Source: Methylomonas sp. (lineage in GTDB: Bacteria > Pseudomonadota > Gammaproteobacteria > Methylococcales > Methylomonadaceae). Taken from it: a stretch of 33,679 nt of DNA. The position numbers were made by a program, and so were the translations under genes. Where the stretch lies: positions 1-33,679 of the forward strand of contig JALSLW010000095.1 in assembly GCA_026988155.1 (NCBI GenBank). The letters are read 5' to 3'. Below the pieces are notes generated by a model, which was given only the letters and a program-made list of their open reading frames with translations, was not told the DNA's origin and did not search any database. Shown one piece after another: positions 16,898-26,030 of the stretch (positions are counted from its first letter, which is position 1; each line of letters begins with the position of its first letter).

Positions 16898-19066
16898 ATG
16901 GATAAACAAAAAGTAATTAAAAGATTACGTAGGCAGGCTGCAGTTATTGCAACATTGTCGGTATTCTGTGCTCCGGCATCAGCATCAGTAGATGAAATGG
17001 ATGATTTCTTTTCAATGTCACCGGAACAGCTCGCCAATATTTCTGTGAGTATTGCTACAGGTACCGCAAAACCAGTTTATCAGTCAGCAGCTGTGACAAC
17101 TGTCATTACTTCAGAACAAATTAAAACCATGGGAGCAACGGAATTAAGCCAGGTATTAGAAACAGTGCCAGGGTTGCATGTGCGTATTCAAACGGTAACC
17201 AATGATGCCGTTTATTCGATGCGGGGCATTGGCAATGGTGTTAACTCTCAAGTTCTGATCATGCTTAATGGGACCCGTTTTTCAGTGCCTTATAAGGGCA
17301 GCACAATGACAGGCACGGAGTTGCCTGTTGAAGCAATTCAGCAAATTGAAGTGATTAGAGGACCTGGATCTGCCTTATATGGTGCAGATGCTTTTGCTGG
17401 GGTGATTAATATAATAACAAAAAAGGCAAAAGATATTGCTGGAACCGAAATAGGTTTTCGTGGCGGTTCCTGGGATACTCAAAGTGCCTGGGGGCTGCAT
17501 AGTAATAAGTGGTTAGGCTGGGATATAGCGTCAACTCTGCAATATGCACATAACAATAATGATGACGATAGAATAATCAATTCTGATGCACAATCACGAT
17601 TTGATGTGATAAAGGATACCAAGGCATCGTTAGCACCAGGAGAAATGCAAACTCAATCTGAGAGGTGGAATGCACATTTAAACCTGCAACGTGAGCATTG
17701 GGATGTTGGGTTTTGGGCATTTAATACAGTGGATCGTGGTTCAAGAGCGGGTGCAGGAGGCTCTTTAGATAATAAAGGTAAGCTAAATAATGAAAGTTAT
17801 TTGGGAGATTTACGTTTTTCTTCTGAAGGTTCGATTGAGGACTGGGTGATTTCTGCTCATGCCAGTTATCTATATACTAATGTAGATGCAGAAATACATG
17901 TTTTTCCTGATGGAGCTAATTTGCCAATCGATAGTGAGGGAAATCCTGATCCTAGGGAATTGGAGAGATTTGTTTTATTTCCTGATGGAATGATAACGCG
18001 TGTTGGTATTAAGAATCAGGTTGTTGCATTTGAGGTGAGTTCTCTGTTTACAGGTTTTGAGAATCACTTGTTAAAAATAACTTCAGGGTATCGTTATGAG
18101 CAGGTATCTACTCAAGAGTCGCGTAATTTTGGGAATGGTGTATTATCTGCTAATGCAATAGATAGTTCAATAATGGTGATTGATGGGGCGTTAACAGATA
18201 TTACTGGACCAGATTTAGTGTTTTTGCCCAATTCACAGCGATCAATTTGGTCTGTGGCATTGCAGGATGAGTGGCAAATTTCTCCCAACTGGTCTCTTAC
18301 AGCAGGTGTACGTTATGATCACTATTCAGACTTTGGCAGTACGTTTAATCCTCGGTTTGCATTAGTTTGGAATGTGTCTGAGCAATTAAATGCTAAACTA
18401 CTATATGGCCGTGCATTTAGAGCTCCTGGTTTTTTAGAACAAAAACAAAATAGCCAGCTATTTCTTGGAAATTCTGATCTTGAACCAGAAAAAATTGAAA
18501 CAGTTGAGCTGGCTTTTGACTATCGCCCTATCAACAGGTTAAGACTTGCAAGTAATTTTTATTTCTATACCATTGATGATTTGATAGGCACAGTAGGGCA
18601 GTCGAAAAACGGTGTAAAAACCGCCGCAAATACATTAGGACAAACCGGCTATGGTGCAGAATTTGAATGGGATTGGGCATTTTACGAACAATGGAGTTTG
18701 AAAGGAAACTATGCTTGGCAATATGCTCGAAATGAAGAGGCTAACCGTCGAGTTAGCCAAGTTCCTGAGCATCAGGTATATGTGGCTGTTGCATGGAGCT
18801 TTTTACCAAAATGGCAGCTGCAAACTCAATTAAACTGGGTAGGGCATAGGCTTAATGAGCGCAATAGTACAAATGATCAGTTAAAAGATTATCAGACAGT
18901 TGATGTGACCCTGAATAGCAAACGTTTTTTTGGTTACATTGACTTTTCAGCATCTGTAAGGAATGCTTTTAATTCTCATGGTAAAGAGGCCTCCACAGAT
19001 AGCTATAAAGAAAACCTGCCAATCGCTAGCCGAAGTTTTTACTTGGAAACAACTGTTCATTTTTGA
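16898..19066 (+). CDS. TonB-dependent outer-membrane receptor
   Basis: A 722-residue receptor. Residues 1-30 are a signal peptide (ending PASASV). The plug domain is about 55-175, with TVITSEQIKTMGATELSQVLETVPG, SMRGIG, LIMLNGTR and VIRGPGSALYGADAFAGVINIITK. A 22-strand-type barrel follows, with a C-terminal Phe (TTVHF). The ligand is not identifiable from sequence; the form is BtuB/FhuA-like in general design. The gene lies 79 bases after the YfiN-like gene and is followed by alkB with a 4-base overlap. Receptors of this kind are often neighbours of DUF4154 proteins, which suggests a link between outer-membrane ligand sensing and c-di-GMP (inference). Confidence 0.94.
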   Translation: MDKQKVIKRLRRQAAVIATLSVFCAPASASVDEMDDFFSMSPEQLANISVSIATGTAKPVYQSAAVTTVITSEQIKTMGATELSQVLETVPGLHVRIQTVTNDAVYSMRGIGNGVNSQVLIMLNGTRFSVPYKGSTMTGTELPVEAIQQIEVIRGPGSALYGADAFAGVINIITKKAKDIAGTEIGFRGGSWDTQSAWGLHSNKWLGWDIASTLQYAHNNNDDDRIINSDAQSRFDVIKDTKASLAPGEMQTQSERWNAHLNLQREHWDVGFWAFNTVDRGSRAGAGGSLDNKGKLNNESYLGDLRFSSEGSIEDWVISAHASYLYTNVDAEIHVFPDGANLPIDSEGNPDPRELERFVLFPDGMITRVGIKNQVVAFEVSSLFTGFENHLLKITSGYRYEQVSTQESRNFGNGVLSANAIDSSIMVIDGALTDITGPDLVFLPNSQRSIWSVALQDEWQISPNWSLTAGVRYDHYSDFGSTFNPRFALVWNVSEQLNAKLLYGRAFRAPGFLEQKQNSQLFLGNSDLEPEKIETVELAFDYRPINRLRLASNFYFYTIDDLIGTVGQSKNGVKTAANTLGQTGYGAEFEWDWAFYEQWSLKGNYAWQYARNEEANRRVSQVPEHQVYVAVAWSFLPKWQLQTQLNWVGHRLNERNSTNDQLKDYQTVDVTLNSKRFFGYIDFSASVRNAFNSHGKEASTDSYKENLPIASRSFYLETTVHF

Positions 19067-19647
19067 AAAATATACTTTCAGCTGATGGCGAACTTTACTT
19101 AGTTAAAAGCTTTTGTCAGGAAGAAGAAGCGTGCCAATTATTTGCTCTGTTTCTGGATACTTTAGCCTGGCAGCAAGAGCAGATCTTTCTTTATGGGCGT
19201 TGGGTAAAAGTCCCTAGATTGATGTGCTGGTATGGCGATAAAGACGCGATGTACCAATATTCAGGTGTGAATCATCAGCCATTGCCATGGACTGAACTGC
19301 TACTGTCGGTTAAGGAAAAAATTCAGGCGTATTATCCATGTACTTTTAATAGTGCAATGGCCAACCTATATCGCAATGGAAATGATTCCATGGGCTGTCA
19401 TGCTGACGATGAGAGAGAATTAGGTCATAATCCCATTATTGCTTCCCTGAGTTTGGGGGAGTCACGCCGGCTTAAGTTCCGACACAAGAAAAGTAAAGAG
19501 GTTCTGGATATTGTTTTGGGGCATGGCGACTTGCTGTTGATGGCAGGAGAAATCCAGCATCATTGGCGACATGAATTGCCAAAAACAAAGAATACCAAGT
19601 CTGAGCGGATTAACTTAACTTTTAGACAAGTAAAACCCACTCTCTGA
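19063..19647 (+). CDS. alkB: AlkB-family 2-oxoglutarate/iron dioxygenase
   Basis: A 194-residue DNA- or RNA-repair dioxygenase that oxidatively removes alkyl groups from bases. Iron ligands are visible as His113 and Asp115 in CHADDE, plus His170 in HHWRHELP, and the 2-oxoglutarate arginines are Arg182 and Arg188 in RINLTFR. DDE after the HxD resembles the ALKBH2/3-like branch more than Escherichia coli AlkB. The start is the TTG at 19063, overlapping the receptor stop (TTGA) with no Shine-Dalgarno of its own, so it is probably coupled to the receptor gene. Its 3' end contains the purD terminator hairpin. Confidence 0.92.
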   Translation: MKNILSADGELYLVKSFCQEEEACQLFALFLDTLAWQQEQIFLYGRWVKVPRLMCWYGDKDAMYQYSGVNHQPLPWTELLLSVKEKIQAYYPCTFNSAMANLYRNGNDSMGCHADDERELGHNPIIASLSLGESRRLKFRHKKSKEVLDIVLGHGDLLLMAGEIQHHWRHELPKTKNTKSERINLTFRQVKPTL

Positions 19648-19656
19648 AGGAGTGGG
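19629..19656 (-). terminator. Rho-independent terminator of the dusB-fis-purHD unit
   Basis: On the minus strand CCCACTC and GAGTGGG (7 bp) flank a 7-base loop and are followed by TTTTACTT. The stem is 19636-19656, about 20 bases past the purD stop. It overlaps the last codons and the stop of alkB on the other strand. Confidence 0.75.
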
Positions 19657-19674
19657 CTGAAGTGATGAGGGGGA

Positions 19675-20949
19675 TTAATTAATAGCCTTAAACCCAATAT
19701 CATTCCGGTAAAAAGCATTGTTCCAGTGTATATTCTTAGTTAGTTCATATGCTTTGTGCTGTGCATCTACAATATCTTTGCCTAATGCACAGGCACATAA
19801 AACTCGCCCTCCAGAAGTGACGATATTGCCATTCTTTTCTGCTGTACCAGCATGGAATATTTTAGTATCAGCTTGTTCCCTATCAGGCAAACCCGAAATG
19901 ACATCGCCTTTGTTATAGCTGTCAGGATAACCGCCAGCCGCTAAAACAACCCCAAGAGCCGAGCGGTTATCCCATTCGGTGGTGGTATTGCCAAGATTTT
20001 TGTTTAATGCGGCCAAACATAAATCAGCTAAGTTACTTTTTAAACGCATCATAATGGGCTGGGTTTCAGGGTCACCAAAACGGCAATTATATTCTAATAC
20101 TTTTATCTTTCCCTGTTTGCTGATCATTAAGCCAGCATATAAGAACCCGATGTATGGCACATCATCATCCCGCATACCTTTAAGTGTCGGATTAATCACC
20201 TCATCCATCACTTTTTTATGGATTTCTGGCGTAACGATAGGGGCGGGGGAATAAGCACCCATGCCACCGGTATTAGGACCTTTATCGTCATTGTCTCTGG
20301 CTTTATGATCTTGTGATGTTGCCATTGGTAAAGCATTATCACCATCAGCAATAACGATAAAGCTGGCTTCTTCACCTTCTAAAAACTCTTCAATAACAAC
20401 GCGATGGCCTGCATCTCCAAAGCTGTTTCCTGATAGCATGTCTTTTACAGCATCAATTGCCTGATGTTCAGTTTCAGCAACAATTACACCTTTCCCGGCG
20501 GCTAACCCATCAGCTTTTACAACGATAGGGGCACCTTTTGTCTTTATATAGTCTATCGCTAGCTGGGTGTTAGTAAAGCTTTGATATTCGGCAGTAGGAA
20601 TATTATGCCTAAACATAAATTCTTTAAAAAAAGTTTTAGAGCCTTCCAGTTGAGCCGCTTTTGCTGTGGGGCCAAAACATTTTAAACCTGCTTTACTAAA
20701 GGCGTCTACGATACCGATAACTAAAGGAACTTCTGGGCCGATAATAGTTAATGCGACACCTTCTTGCTGGACAAATTTGATTAATGCAGGAATATCTTCG
20801 ACATTGATGGCAACATTAATAATATTATCTTCTAATGCAGTACCTGCATTGCCAGGTGCTACAAAAACAGTGCTTACATTTGGGGCCTGTTTGGTTTTCC
20901 AGGCAAGGGCATGTTCACGGCCACCGCTACCGACGATAAGTATTTTCAT
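19675..20949 (-). CDS. purD: Phosphoribosylamine-glycine ligase (GAR synthetase)
   Basis: Second enzyme of de novo purine synthesis: joins glycine to phosphoribosylamine with ATP. The N-terminal motif ILIVGSGGREHALAWK, then APGNAGT, the ATP-grasp region (IVVKADGLAAGKGVIVA at about 140-156), and NCRFGDPETQPIMMRL are all present in a 424-residue protein of normal length. It lies 52 bases downstream of purH and is the last gene before the terminator. Confidence 0.97.
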   Translation of the reverse strand: MKILIVGSGGREHALAWKTKQAPNVSTVFVAPGNAGTALEDNIINVAINVEDIPALIKFVQQEGVALTIIGPEVPLVIGIVDAFSKAGLKCFGPTAKAAQLEGSKTFFKEFMFRHNIPTAEYQSFTNTQLAIDYIKTKGAPIVVKADGLAAGKGVIVAETEHQAIDAVKDMLSGNSFGDAGHRVVIEEFLEGEEASFIVIADGDNALPMATSQDHKARDNDDKGPNTGGMGAYSPAPIVTPEIHKKVMDEVINPTLKGMRDDDVPYIGFLYAGLMISKQGKIKVLEYNCRFGDPETQPIMMRLKSNLADLCLAALNKNLGNTTTEWDNRSALGVVLAAGGYPDSYNKGDVISGLPDREQADTKIFHAGTAEKNGNIVTSGGRVLCACALGKDIVDAQHKAYELTKNIHWNNAFYRNDIGFKAIN

Positions 20950-21001
20950 TATAGTTTTTTTAGCTTTCCCGCTTTAGAAAAGGGGGGTTAAGGAAGGGAT
21001 A

Positions 21002-22561
21002 TTAATGCCTAAAATGACGCATACCAGTAAATACCATAGCAATATCATGTTCATCTGCGGCTTCAATCACTTCATTGTCACGCATGGAGCCTCCTGGCTG
21101 GATAATGGCTGTAATACCAGCTTCTGCAGCGGCATCTATACCGTCTCTAAAAGGGAAGAAGGCATCAGAAGCCATTGCTGAACCGAGAACCGCTAATCCT
21201 TCATCTTCAGCTTTAATGCCAGCAATTTTAGCAGAATAAACTCGGCTCATTTGTCCAGCGCCTATGCCGATAGTCTGTCCGTTTTTACAGTAGACAATGG
21301 CATTTGATTTTACAAATTTTGCTACTTTCCAGGCAAAAAGCATATCAGCCATTTGCTGTTCAGTTGGTTGACGTTTGCTGACAATTTTAAGGTCAGTTTT
21401 TGTGATTTGGCCAAAATCTTTATCTTGTACCAATAAACCGCTGGCAACGCGTTTAAAATCAAAAGCGTGTTTGTTTTCATTATCCCAAATACCGCATTCA
21501 AGAACGCGGACATTTTTCTTTTCAGCCAAAACGGTTTTAGCTGCATCGCTAATAGAAGGGGCAATGATAACTTCAACAAACTGACGTTTAATAATCTCAG
21601 CCGCAGTTTTTTCATCTAATGCCTGGTTAAACGCAATAATGCCGCCAAAAGCTGAGGTAGGGTCCGTTGCATAGGCCAGATCATAAGCAGTGAAAATATC
21701 CTTAGCCTGAGCTACACCGCAAGGGTTGGCATGTTTAACAACGACACAGGTGGGCTGATCAGTGAATGATTTAACGCATTCTAAAGCTGCATCGGCATCA
21801 GCAATATTGTTATAGGACAATTCCTTGCCCTGTATTTGTGTTGCCGAAGCAATAGTGCCTGCTTCTGGAGTTTTTTCAGTGTAAAAGGCCGCGTTTTGAT
21901 GAGGGTTTTCACCATATCGCATGGCTTGGGTATGGTTAAATTGCAGATTTAATGTTTCTGGGAATTGAACCTTGTTAACAGCACTTAGATACACAGAAAT
22001 GGCTGTATCATATTTCGCAGTATGTTCAAAACTTTTTAAGGCTAAGTTAAAGCGTGTCGAGGCTGAAATGCTGATGTCATTGGTCTTCAATTCTTCGAGA
22101 GTCGGGCCGTAGTCATTATAATCGACAATAACTGAAACATCAGCATGATTTTTTGCGGCGGCTCGGATCATGGTTGGGCCGCCAATATCAATATTTTCAA
22201 TCGCGGTGGCTAAATCACAATCCGGGTTTTCCACGGTCTGTTCAAAGGGGTATAAATTTACCACAACCATATCAATAGGGTTGATGCCATTTGCAAGCAT
22301 TACGTCATCATCAATCCCTCTGCGTCCTAAAATGCCTCCGTGAATCTTAGGGTGCAAGGTTTTAACTCGACCATCCATCATTTCCGGAAAATCTGTGTAG
22401 TCAGAGACCTCAGTGACGGCGACATTATTTTCAGCAAGAAGTTTGGCTGTACCGCCTGTTGATAGTATTTCTATGCCGAGCTGATCTAATTCCCGACAAA
22501 AATCAAGGATTCCTGTTTTGTTGGAGACACTAACAAGGGCACGGGTAATTTTTTTGTTCAT
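21002..22561 (-). CDS. purH: Bifunctional AICAR formyltransferase / IMP cyclohydrolase
   Basis: Performs the last two steps of IMP synthesis. The N-terminal IMP cyclohydrolase (MGS-like) domain starts [12 protein letters not shown] and has [10 protein letters not shown]. The C-terminal AICAR transformylase domain has [26 protein letters not shown] (catalytic Lys and His), [10 protein letters not shown] and the closing PFRDGID...IIQPGGS and FTGMRHFRH. The 519 residues are normal for the family. It lies 36 bases after fis. Confidence 0.97.
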   Translation of the reverse strand: MNKKITRALVSVSNKTGILDFCRELDQLGIEILSTGGTAKLLAENNVAVTEVSDYTDFPEMMDGRVKTLHPKIHGGILGRRGIDDDVMLANGINPIDMVVVNLYPFEQTVENPDCDLATAIENIDIGGPTMIRAAAKNHADVSVIVDYNDYGPTLEELKTNDISISASTRFNLALKSFEHTAKYDTAISVYLSAVNKVQFPETLNLQFNHTQAMRYGENPHQNAAFYTEKTPEAGTIASATQIQGKELSYNNIADADAALECVKSFTDQPTCVVVKHANPCGVAQAKDIFTAYDLAYATDPTSAFGGIIAFNQALDEKTAAEIIKRQFVEVIIAPSISDAAKTVLAEKKNVRVLECGIWDNENKHAFDFKRVASGLLVQDKDFGQITKTDLKIVSKRQPTEQQMADMLFAWKVAKFVKSNAIVYCKNGQTIGIGAGQMSRVYSAKIAGIKAEDEGLAVLGSAMASDAFFPFRDGIDAAAEAGITAIIQPGGSMRDNEVIEAADEHDIAMVFTGMRHFRH

Positions 22562-22597
22562 GTGAATTTTAAAAAATATGTATGTAGGAATAAGTTT

Positions 22598-22870
22598 TTA
22601 AGATAAATCATAAAGATCAAGTTTTTTTCGTAATGTACTGCGACTTAAGCCTAATATTTTGGACGCTTTGGTTTGGTTTTGCCCGCAATAGTCTAATGCC
22701 GCTTCTATTAGGGGCTTTTCAACCTCACTAATGACCATTGCATGCAACCCACTGGTATCGTGGCCATTTAACTGCTCAAAATAAAGTTCCACAGTTTTTT
22801 TTACATGGACTGATAGAGGTATGGGCGTTTTTGTTTTGTCAATGATGATGACTTTTTCGATTTGCTGCAT
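22598..22870 (-). CDS. fis: Fis family nucleoid-associated DNA-binding protein
   Basis: A 90-residue DNA-bending protein, slightly shorter than the 98-residue Escherichia coli Fis. The C-terminal helix-turn-helix (about 50-88) is clear: EKPLIEAALDYCGQNQTKAS, then ILGLSRSTLRKKLDLYDL. Location directly after dusB is the classic gammaproteobacterial arrangement. Fis controls many stable-RNA promoters in rapidly growing cells (family knowledge). Here the operon continues into purH and purD, so nucleotide supply and Fis may be co-produced. Confidence 0.95.
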   Translation of the reverse strand: MQQIEKVIIIDKTKTPIPLSVHVKKTVELYFEQLNGHDTSGLHAMVISEVEKPLIEAALDYCGQNQTKASKILGLSRSTLRKKLDLYDLS

Positions 22871-22891
22871 TAATTCTACATTTCCTGAAAT

Positions 22892-23869
22892 TTATTGATA
22901 TAAGAATTCAGTGTATGAAAACGCTGAATTAACTAAAGATATTTGTTGCATTGGGGTAGTTGCCTGATAGATTTCTTTTTTATGGGCAAGAGGAAGATTG
23001 CCTAAATTATCAAAATACCAGCCTATATGTTTGCGGGCTATTTTAACACCGCTGTCTGTTCCATAGAAACTATATAATTGTTCCAGATGCATATTAACAA
23101 TAGATTGGATATCTTTAAGTGTTGGGGCACTATAATCTGTGTTGCTAAGAGCTTGCTGAATTTCTTTAAAAATCCATGGTTTGCCTTGAGAAGCTCGGCC
23201 TATCATAATGGCATCAGCCCCTGTATAGTCCAAAACATGCTTAGCCTTCTGTGTGTCAGTGATATCGCCATTAGCAATGACAGGAAGGTTAACCGCTTGC
23301 TTTACATGTTTTATAGTTGCATATTCAGCATCGCCGTTAAATTTGCAGGCACGCGTTCTACCATGAATGGTAATAGCGGCAATGCCTGACTGCTCAGCAA
23401 TCTGGGCAATATTAATGGCATTTTTACTATTTTTATCCCATCCTGTACGAATTTTCAGGGTAACAGGAATGTCTATAGCTTTTACGACCGCATCCAGAAT
23501 TTTTTTAACTAATATTTCATCTTTAAGCAAAGCTGAACCGGCTGCAACAGAGCAGACTTTTTTTGCAGGACACCCCATATTTATATCAATAATTTGTGCA
23601 CCACGCTGCTGGTTAAGTAAAGCTGCTGCAGCCATATGATGTGGGTCTGTACCTAAAATCTGTACTGAACGTAATCCGGTTTCTCCAGAATAGTCAGTTT
23701 TTAATAGCGTTCGTCTGTGTTTTTGTAAGCTAGGATGAGATGCAACCATTTCAGACACAGCTAATCCCACACCAAATTTACGACATAATTCGCGAAAGGG
23801 GCGGTCAGTTATTCCGGCCATGGGGGCAAGAATTAGTTTATTGCTAAGTGTATAAGGACCAATTTTCAT
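22892..23869 (-). CDS. dusB: tRNA dihydrouridine synthase B
   Basis: A 325-residue flavoenzyme that reduces uridine in tRNA. LILAPMAGITDRPFRELCR opens the FMN barrel. The catalytic Cys100 lies in INMGCPAKKVC, and HGRTR, VIANGDI and GADAIMIGRASQGKPWIF are conserved. The first gene of dusB-fis-purH-purD, with a candidate promoter at 23962-23989. Confidence 0.96.
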   Translation of the reverse strand: MKIGPYTLSNKLILAPMAGITDRPFRELCRKFGVGLAVSEMVASHPSLQKHRRTLLKTDYSGETGLRSVQILGTDPHHMAAAALLNQQRGAQIIDINMGCPAKKVCSVAAGSALLKDEILVKKILDAVVKAIDIPVTLKIRTGWDKNSKNAINIAQIAEQSGIAAITIHGRTRACKFNGDAEYATIKHVKQAVNLPVIANGDITDTQKAKHVLDYTGADAIMIGRASQGKPWIFKEIQQALSNTDYSAPTLKDIQSIVNMHLEQLYSFYGTDSGVKIARKHIGWYFDNLGNLPLAHKKEIYQATTPMQQISLVNSAFSYTEFLYQ

Positions 23870-23961
23870 CTAAGGCTGCCCGCAACAAATAACCCACCAA
23901 TGGTACTTATCTATTTGTCTGTAATCGATGCTGTTGTTTCAGTTGCATAGCTTACTAAGCG

Positions 23962-23989
23962 CCTATACATCTGTACCAAAGAAAGGCAA
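23962..23989 (-). promoter_or_regulatory. Candidate sigma-70 promoter of dusB-fis-purHD
   Basis: On the minus strand TTGCCT (23984-23989) and TATAGG (23962-23967) are 16 bases apart, followed by a G/C-rich CGCTTAG discriminator. It lies in the 209-base gap between dusB and the 179-residue gene, about 93 bases before the dusB ATG. Match is moderate. Confidence 0.35.
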
Positions 23990-24078
23990 AAATATAACGC
24001 AATACTGGTGGGGTATTTATTGCGAGTTGCCTAAATTGAGTAGCGAAGATGTTGCAGGCAATATCTCCGCTATTATAT

Positions 24079-24618
24079 TTATTTTAAATCCTTATCGTGC
24101 TCATCTGTAAAGATAGGGTTGGATAAGTCGTCCTTATGCAGTTTTGCCGCATCTTCCGGGTAAATATGCCAAAAGGATTTGTCAATTGAACCGTTTTTAT
24201 AAGTTTCTTTTTTGCCGTGGGCAAAAGGGCACCACCAGTTTTCGACCACTTTAACCAGATAGGAATGCCATTCGAAAAGAGCAACACTGTAGGGACAATA
24301 AACAGTACAGTTAAGAATCCAATATAGCTTAGACTGAGCTAAGCTATATTTGAATGATCCATCCATGGTAATCTGGTTTTTCATTGTATAGCGGTGTGAT
24401 GATTTTTCAGGAAGATAATCACTCCATTTTTTAACATTTTTTGCACCACATAAAATAAGGCTGTAGTAAGTCCAGTATGCACTTAAAACGATAAAAGGAA
24501 ATGTCAAAATAGGTAAATAAATGAATATTAAACCGATGGTTCTGGATAATATTGACATTTTTGTATGGTTTTCACCAATCCGAACTCGATCGGCGGCACA
24601 TTGTTCACAGGCTTTCAT
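24079..24618 (-). CDS. Unknown cysteine- and aromatic-rich membrane protein (179 aa)
   Basis: I do not recognise this family. It opens with MKACEQCAAD (Cys4, Cys7), has one hydrophobic helix at about 24-57 (IFIYLPILTFPFIVLSAYW), then a soluble C-terminal part with Cys57, Cys104, Cys108 and Cys130 and many Trp, Tyr and His (notably NCTVYCPY and NWWCPFAHGKK). The gene overlaps the 59-residue metal-binding protein by 14 bases and follows it and rlmI in one direction. The CxxC at the N-terminus and paired cysteines suggest metal binding or a redox role, which is inference. Start chosen because the ATG is preceded by GAGAAG and the frame is continuous. Confidence 0.7.
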   Translation of the reverse strand: MKACEQCAADRVRIGENHTKMSILSRTIGLIFIYLPILTFPFIVLSAYWTYYSLILCGAKNVKKWSDYLPEKSSHRYTMKNQITMDGSFKYSLAQSKLYWILNCTVYCPYSVALFEWHSYLVKVVENWWCPFAHGKKETYKNGSIDKSFWHIYPEDAAKLHKDDLSNPIFTDEHDKDLK

Positions 24619-24784
24619 TTTTCTTCTCAGTTGTAGTAGTTAATAAAATATCTTGGTTGAGCATTTGATAGATGCTTACGCAACCGGCGCAGCAGAAATG
24701 TTTTTCTCCTTCTTTTGTCTGTAGGCTAAATCCCGATATTTTAACGGGTAAACTGCAAAGTGGGCAGGGTTCAAACTTTTTCAT
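24605..24784 (-). CDS. Small cysteine-rich metal-binding protein (ATPase_cat-bd type)
   Basis: A 59-residue protein with CPLC at 7-10 followed by LPV, and FCCAGCVSIYQML at 30-42. This arrangement (CxxCxLP, then FCCxGCxxxYxxL) matches the putative metal-binding domain found at the N-terminus of copper-type P-type ATPases such as CcoI/FixI and CopA, but here it stands alone with no ATPase attached. The ATG is 8 bases after the rlmI stop and has no Shine-Dalgarno of its own; its end overlaps the 179-residue gene by 14 bases. Likely role: binding of a soft metal such as copper or zinc (inference). Confidence 0.72.
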   Translation of the reverse strand: MKKFEPCPLCSLPVKISGFSLQTKEGEKHFCCAGCVSIYQMLNQDILLTTTTEKKNESL

Positions 24785-24792
24785 AATAAAGA

Positions 24793-25992
24793 TTATAAAC
24801 TGCCGGATACAGAACAGAAATAAGTTTTTAGATATTCTGTTTCGGGAATTGAAGGATGAACAGGATGATCGGGGCCTTGGCTGCCTGTAGCAAAAAAGAC
24901 TAAATGCCGGTCTATATGCCGTGCAGAGGAGCGTAGGATTTCATGTAAATTAGCTTTGCTTAAATGGTGAGAGCAAGAAGCAGAAACTAAAATGCCATTT
25001 TTACTTAAAACCTGTAGTGCCAGATGATTTAATCGCCGGTAGGCTTCGTAGCCAGCTTTAAAATCTTTTTTTCGTTTAATCAGTGCGGGTGGGTCCAATA
25101 TGATAATGTCATAGCGCTCCCTGTTTTCGCGAGCCTGTTTTAGAAATTCAAAAACATCGCTGCGTACAAATTTCATTCTATCCTGTACATTGTTGAGTTC
25201 GGCGCTGCTTTGTGCCAAGGATAATGCAGATTCAGAGCTGTCAACGCAGGTAGTTTCTGATGCACCTGCCACTGAGGCCGGAATTCCCCAGGCACCGGAA
25301 TAGGAAAACAAATCTAGCACGCGTTTGTCTTTTGCAAGTTTAGCCAATCTAGCACGGCTGTCGCGATGGTCATAAAACCAGCCTGTTTTTTGGCCGTCAA
25401 CAGCATTTAATTGAAACTTGATATTGTTTTCTTCGATAATCAGCATTTCGGGCATAGTGCCATAGATAACTTCAGATTCTTGTGACAGATTTTCCAGCTG
25501 TCTTTGGCTGTTATCATTTTTTAAGATAATGGCTTCTGGAGAAAGCAGTTCAATCAGAGTATTGATGAGTGCTTCTTTTTGCTTTTCAATGCCGGCCGTG
25601 GTGATTTGGACCGATAAAACGGAGCCGAAGCGGTCTATGACCAAGCCTGGCAAGCCATCACTTTCCCCAAATATTAAGCGATAATAAGGTTTGTCAGGGA
25701 ATATATGTTCTCGAAAGGCAAGGGCACTGCTGATTCTGTTTCTAAACAGGTTGCTGCCTATTTTTTGTGAGGGTTTTCTGGCAATTAGGCGGGCACATAC
25801 TAAGGTGTTTGGGTTGATATAGGCACTGCCCAGCGATTTTCCTGTGCTGTCCTTAATGACCACCATATCACCGGCAGAGAAACTGTCTAAAGGTGTTTTT
25901 TTTGTATCAACCTCATTGCTAAACACCCAAAGGTGACCTTTACGTAAACGTTTGTCTTCGTTCTTTTTTAAATAGAGATCTGGATGTGCCAT
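24793..25992 (-). CDS. rlmI: 23S rRNA (cytosine-1962-C5) methyltransferase
   Basis: A 399-residue SAM-dependent RNA methylase (Escherichia coli RlmI is 396). The N-terminal PUA-like domain (about 1-75, RLRKGHLWVFSNEV) is followed by VLDLFSYSGAWGIPA (SAM motif I near 210-230), FVRSDVFEFL and DIIILDPPALIKRKKDFK, with a Cys in SASCSHHL, the catalytic-loop region. Upstream gene DUF3426 is 38 bases away and the small metal-binding gene follows after 8 bases. Confidence 0.94.
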   Translation of the reverse strand: MAHPDLYLKKNEDKRLRKGHLWVFSNEVDTKKTPLDSFSAGDMVVIKDSTGKSLGSAYINPNTLVCARLIARKPSQKIGSNLFRNRISSALAFREHIFPDKPYYRLIFGESDGLPGLVIDRFGSVLSVQITTAGIEKQKEALINTLIELLSPEAIILKNDNSQRQLENLSQESEVIYGTMPEMLIIEENNIKFQLNAVDGQKTGWFYDHRDSRARLAKLAKDKRVLDLFSYSGAWGIPASVAGASETTCVDSSESALSLAQSSAELNNVQDRMKFVRSDVFEFLKQARENRERYDIIILDPPALIKRKKDFKAGYEAYRRLNHLALQVLSKNGILVSASCSHHLSKANLHEILRSSARHIDRHLVFFATGSQGPDHPVHPSIPETEYLKTYFCSVSGSL

Positions 25993-26030
25993 TAGTGTTA
26001 AAAATTTGGTTGATTAGAGGGCTAGAAAAT

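Noticed and set aside
20950-21001. An attenuator or riboswitch between purH and purD
   Set aside because: The C-run and GGGAAAG can pair only weakly, and there is no recognisable purine aptamer.
24672-24890. A + strand frame of 72 codons across the small metal-binding gene
   Set aside because: The opposite strand carries the CPLC/FCCAGC protein and the rlmI 3' end; the + frame has no motif.
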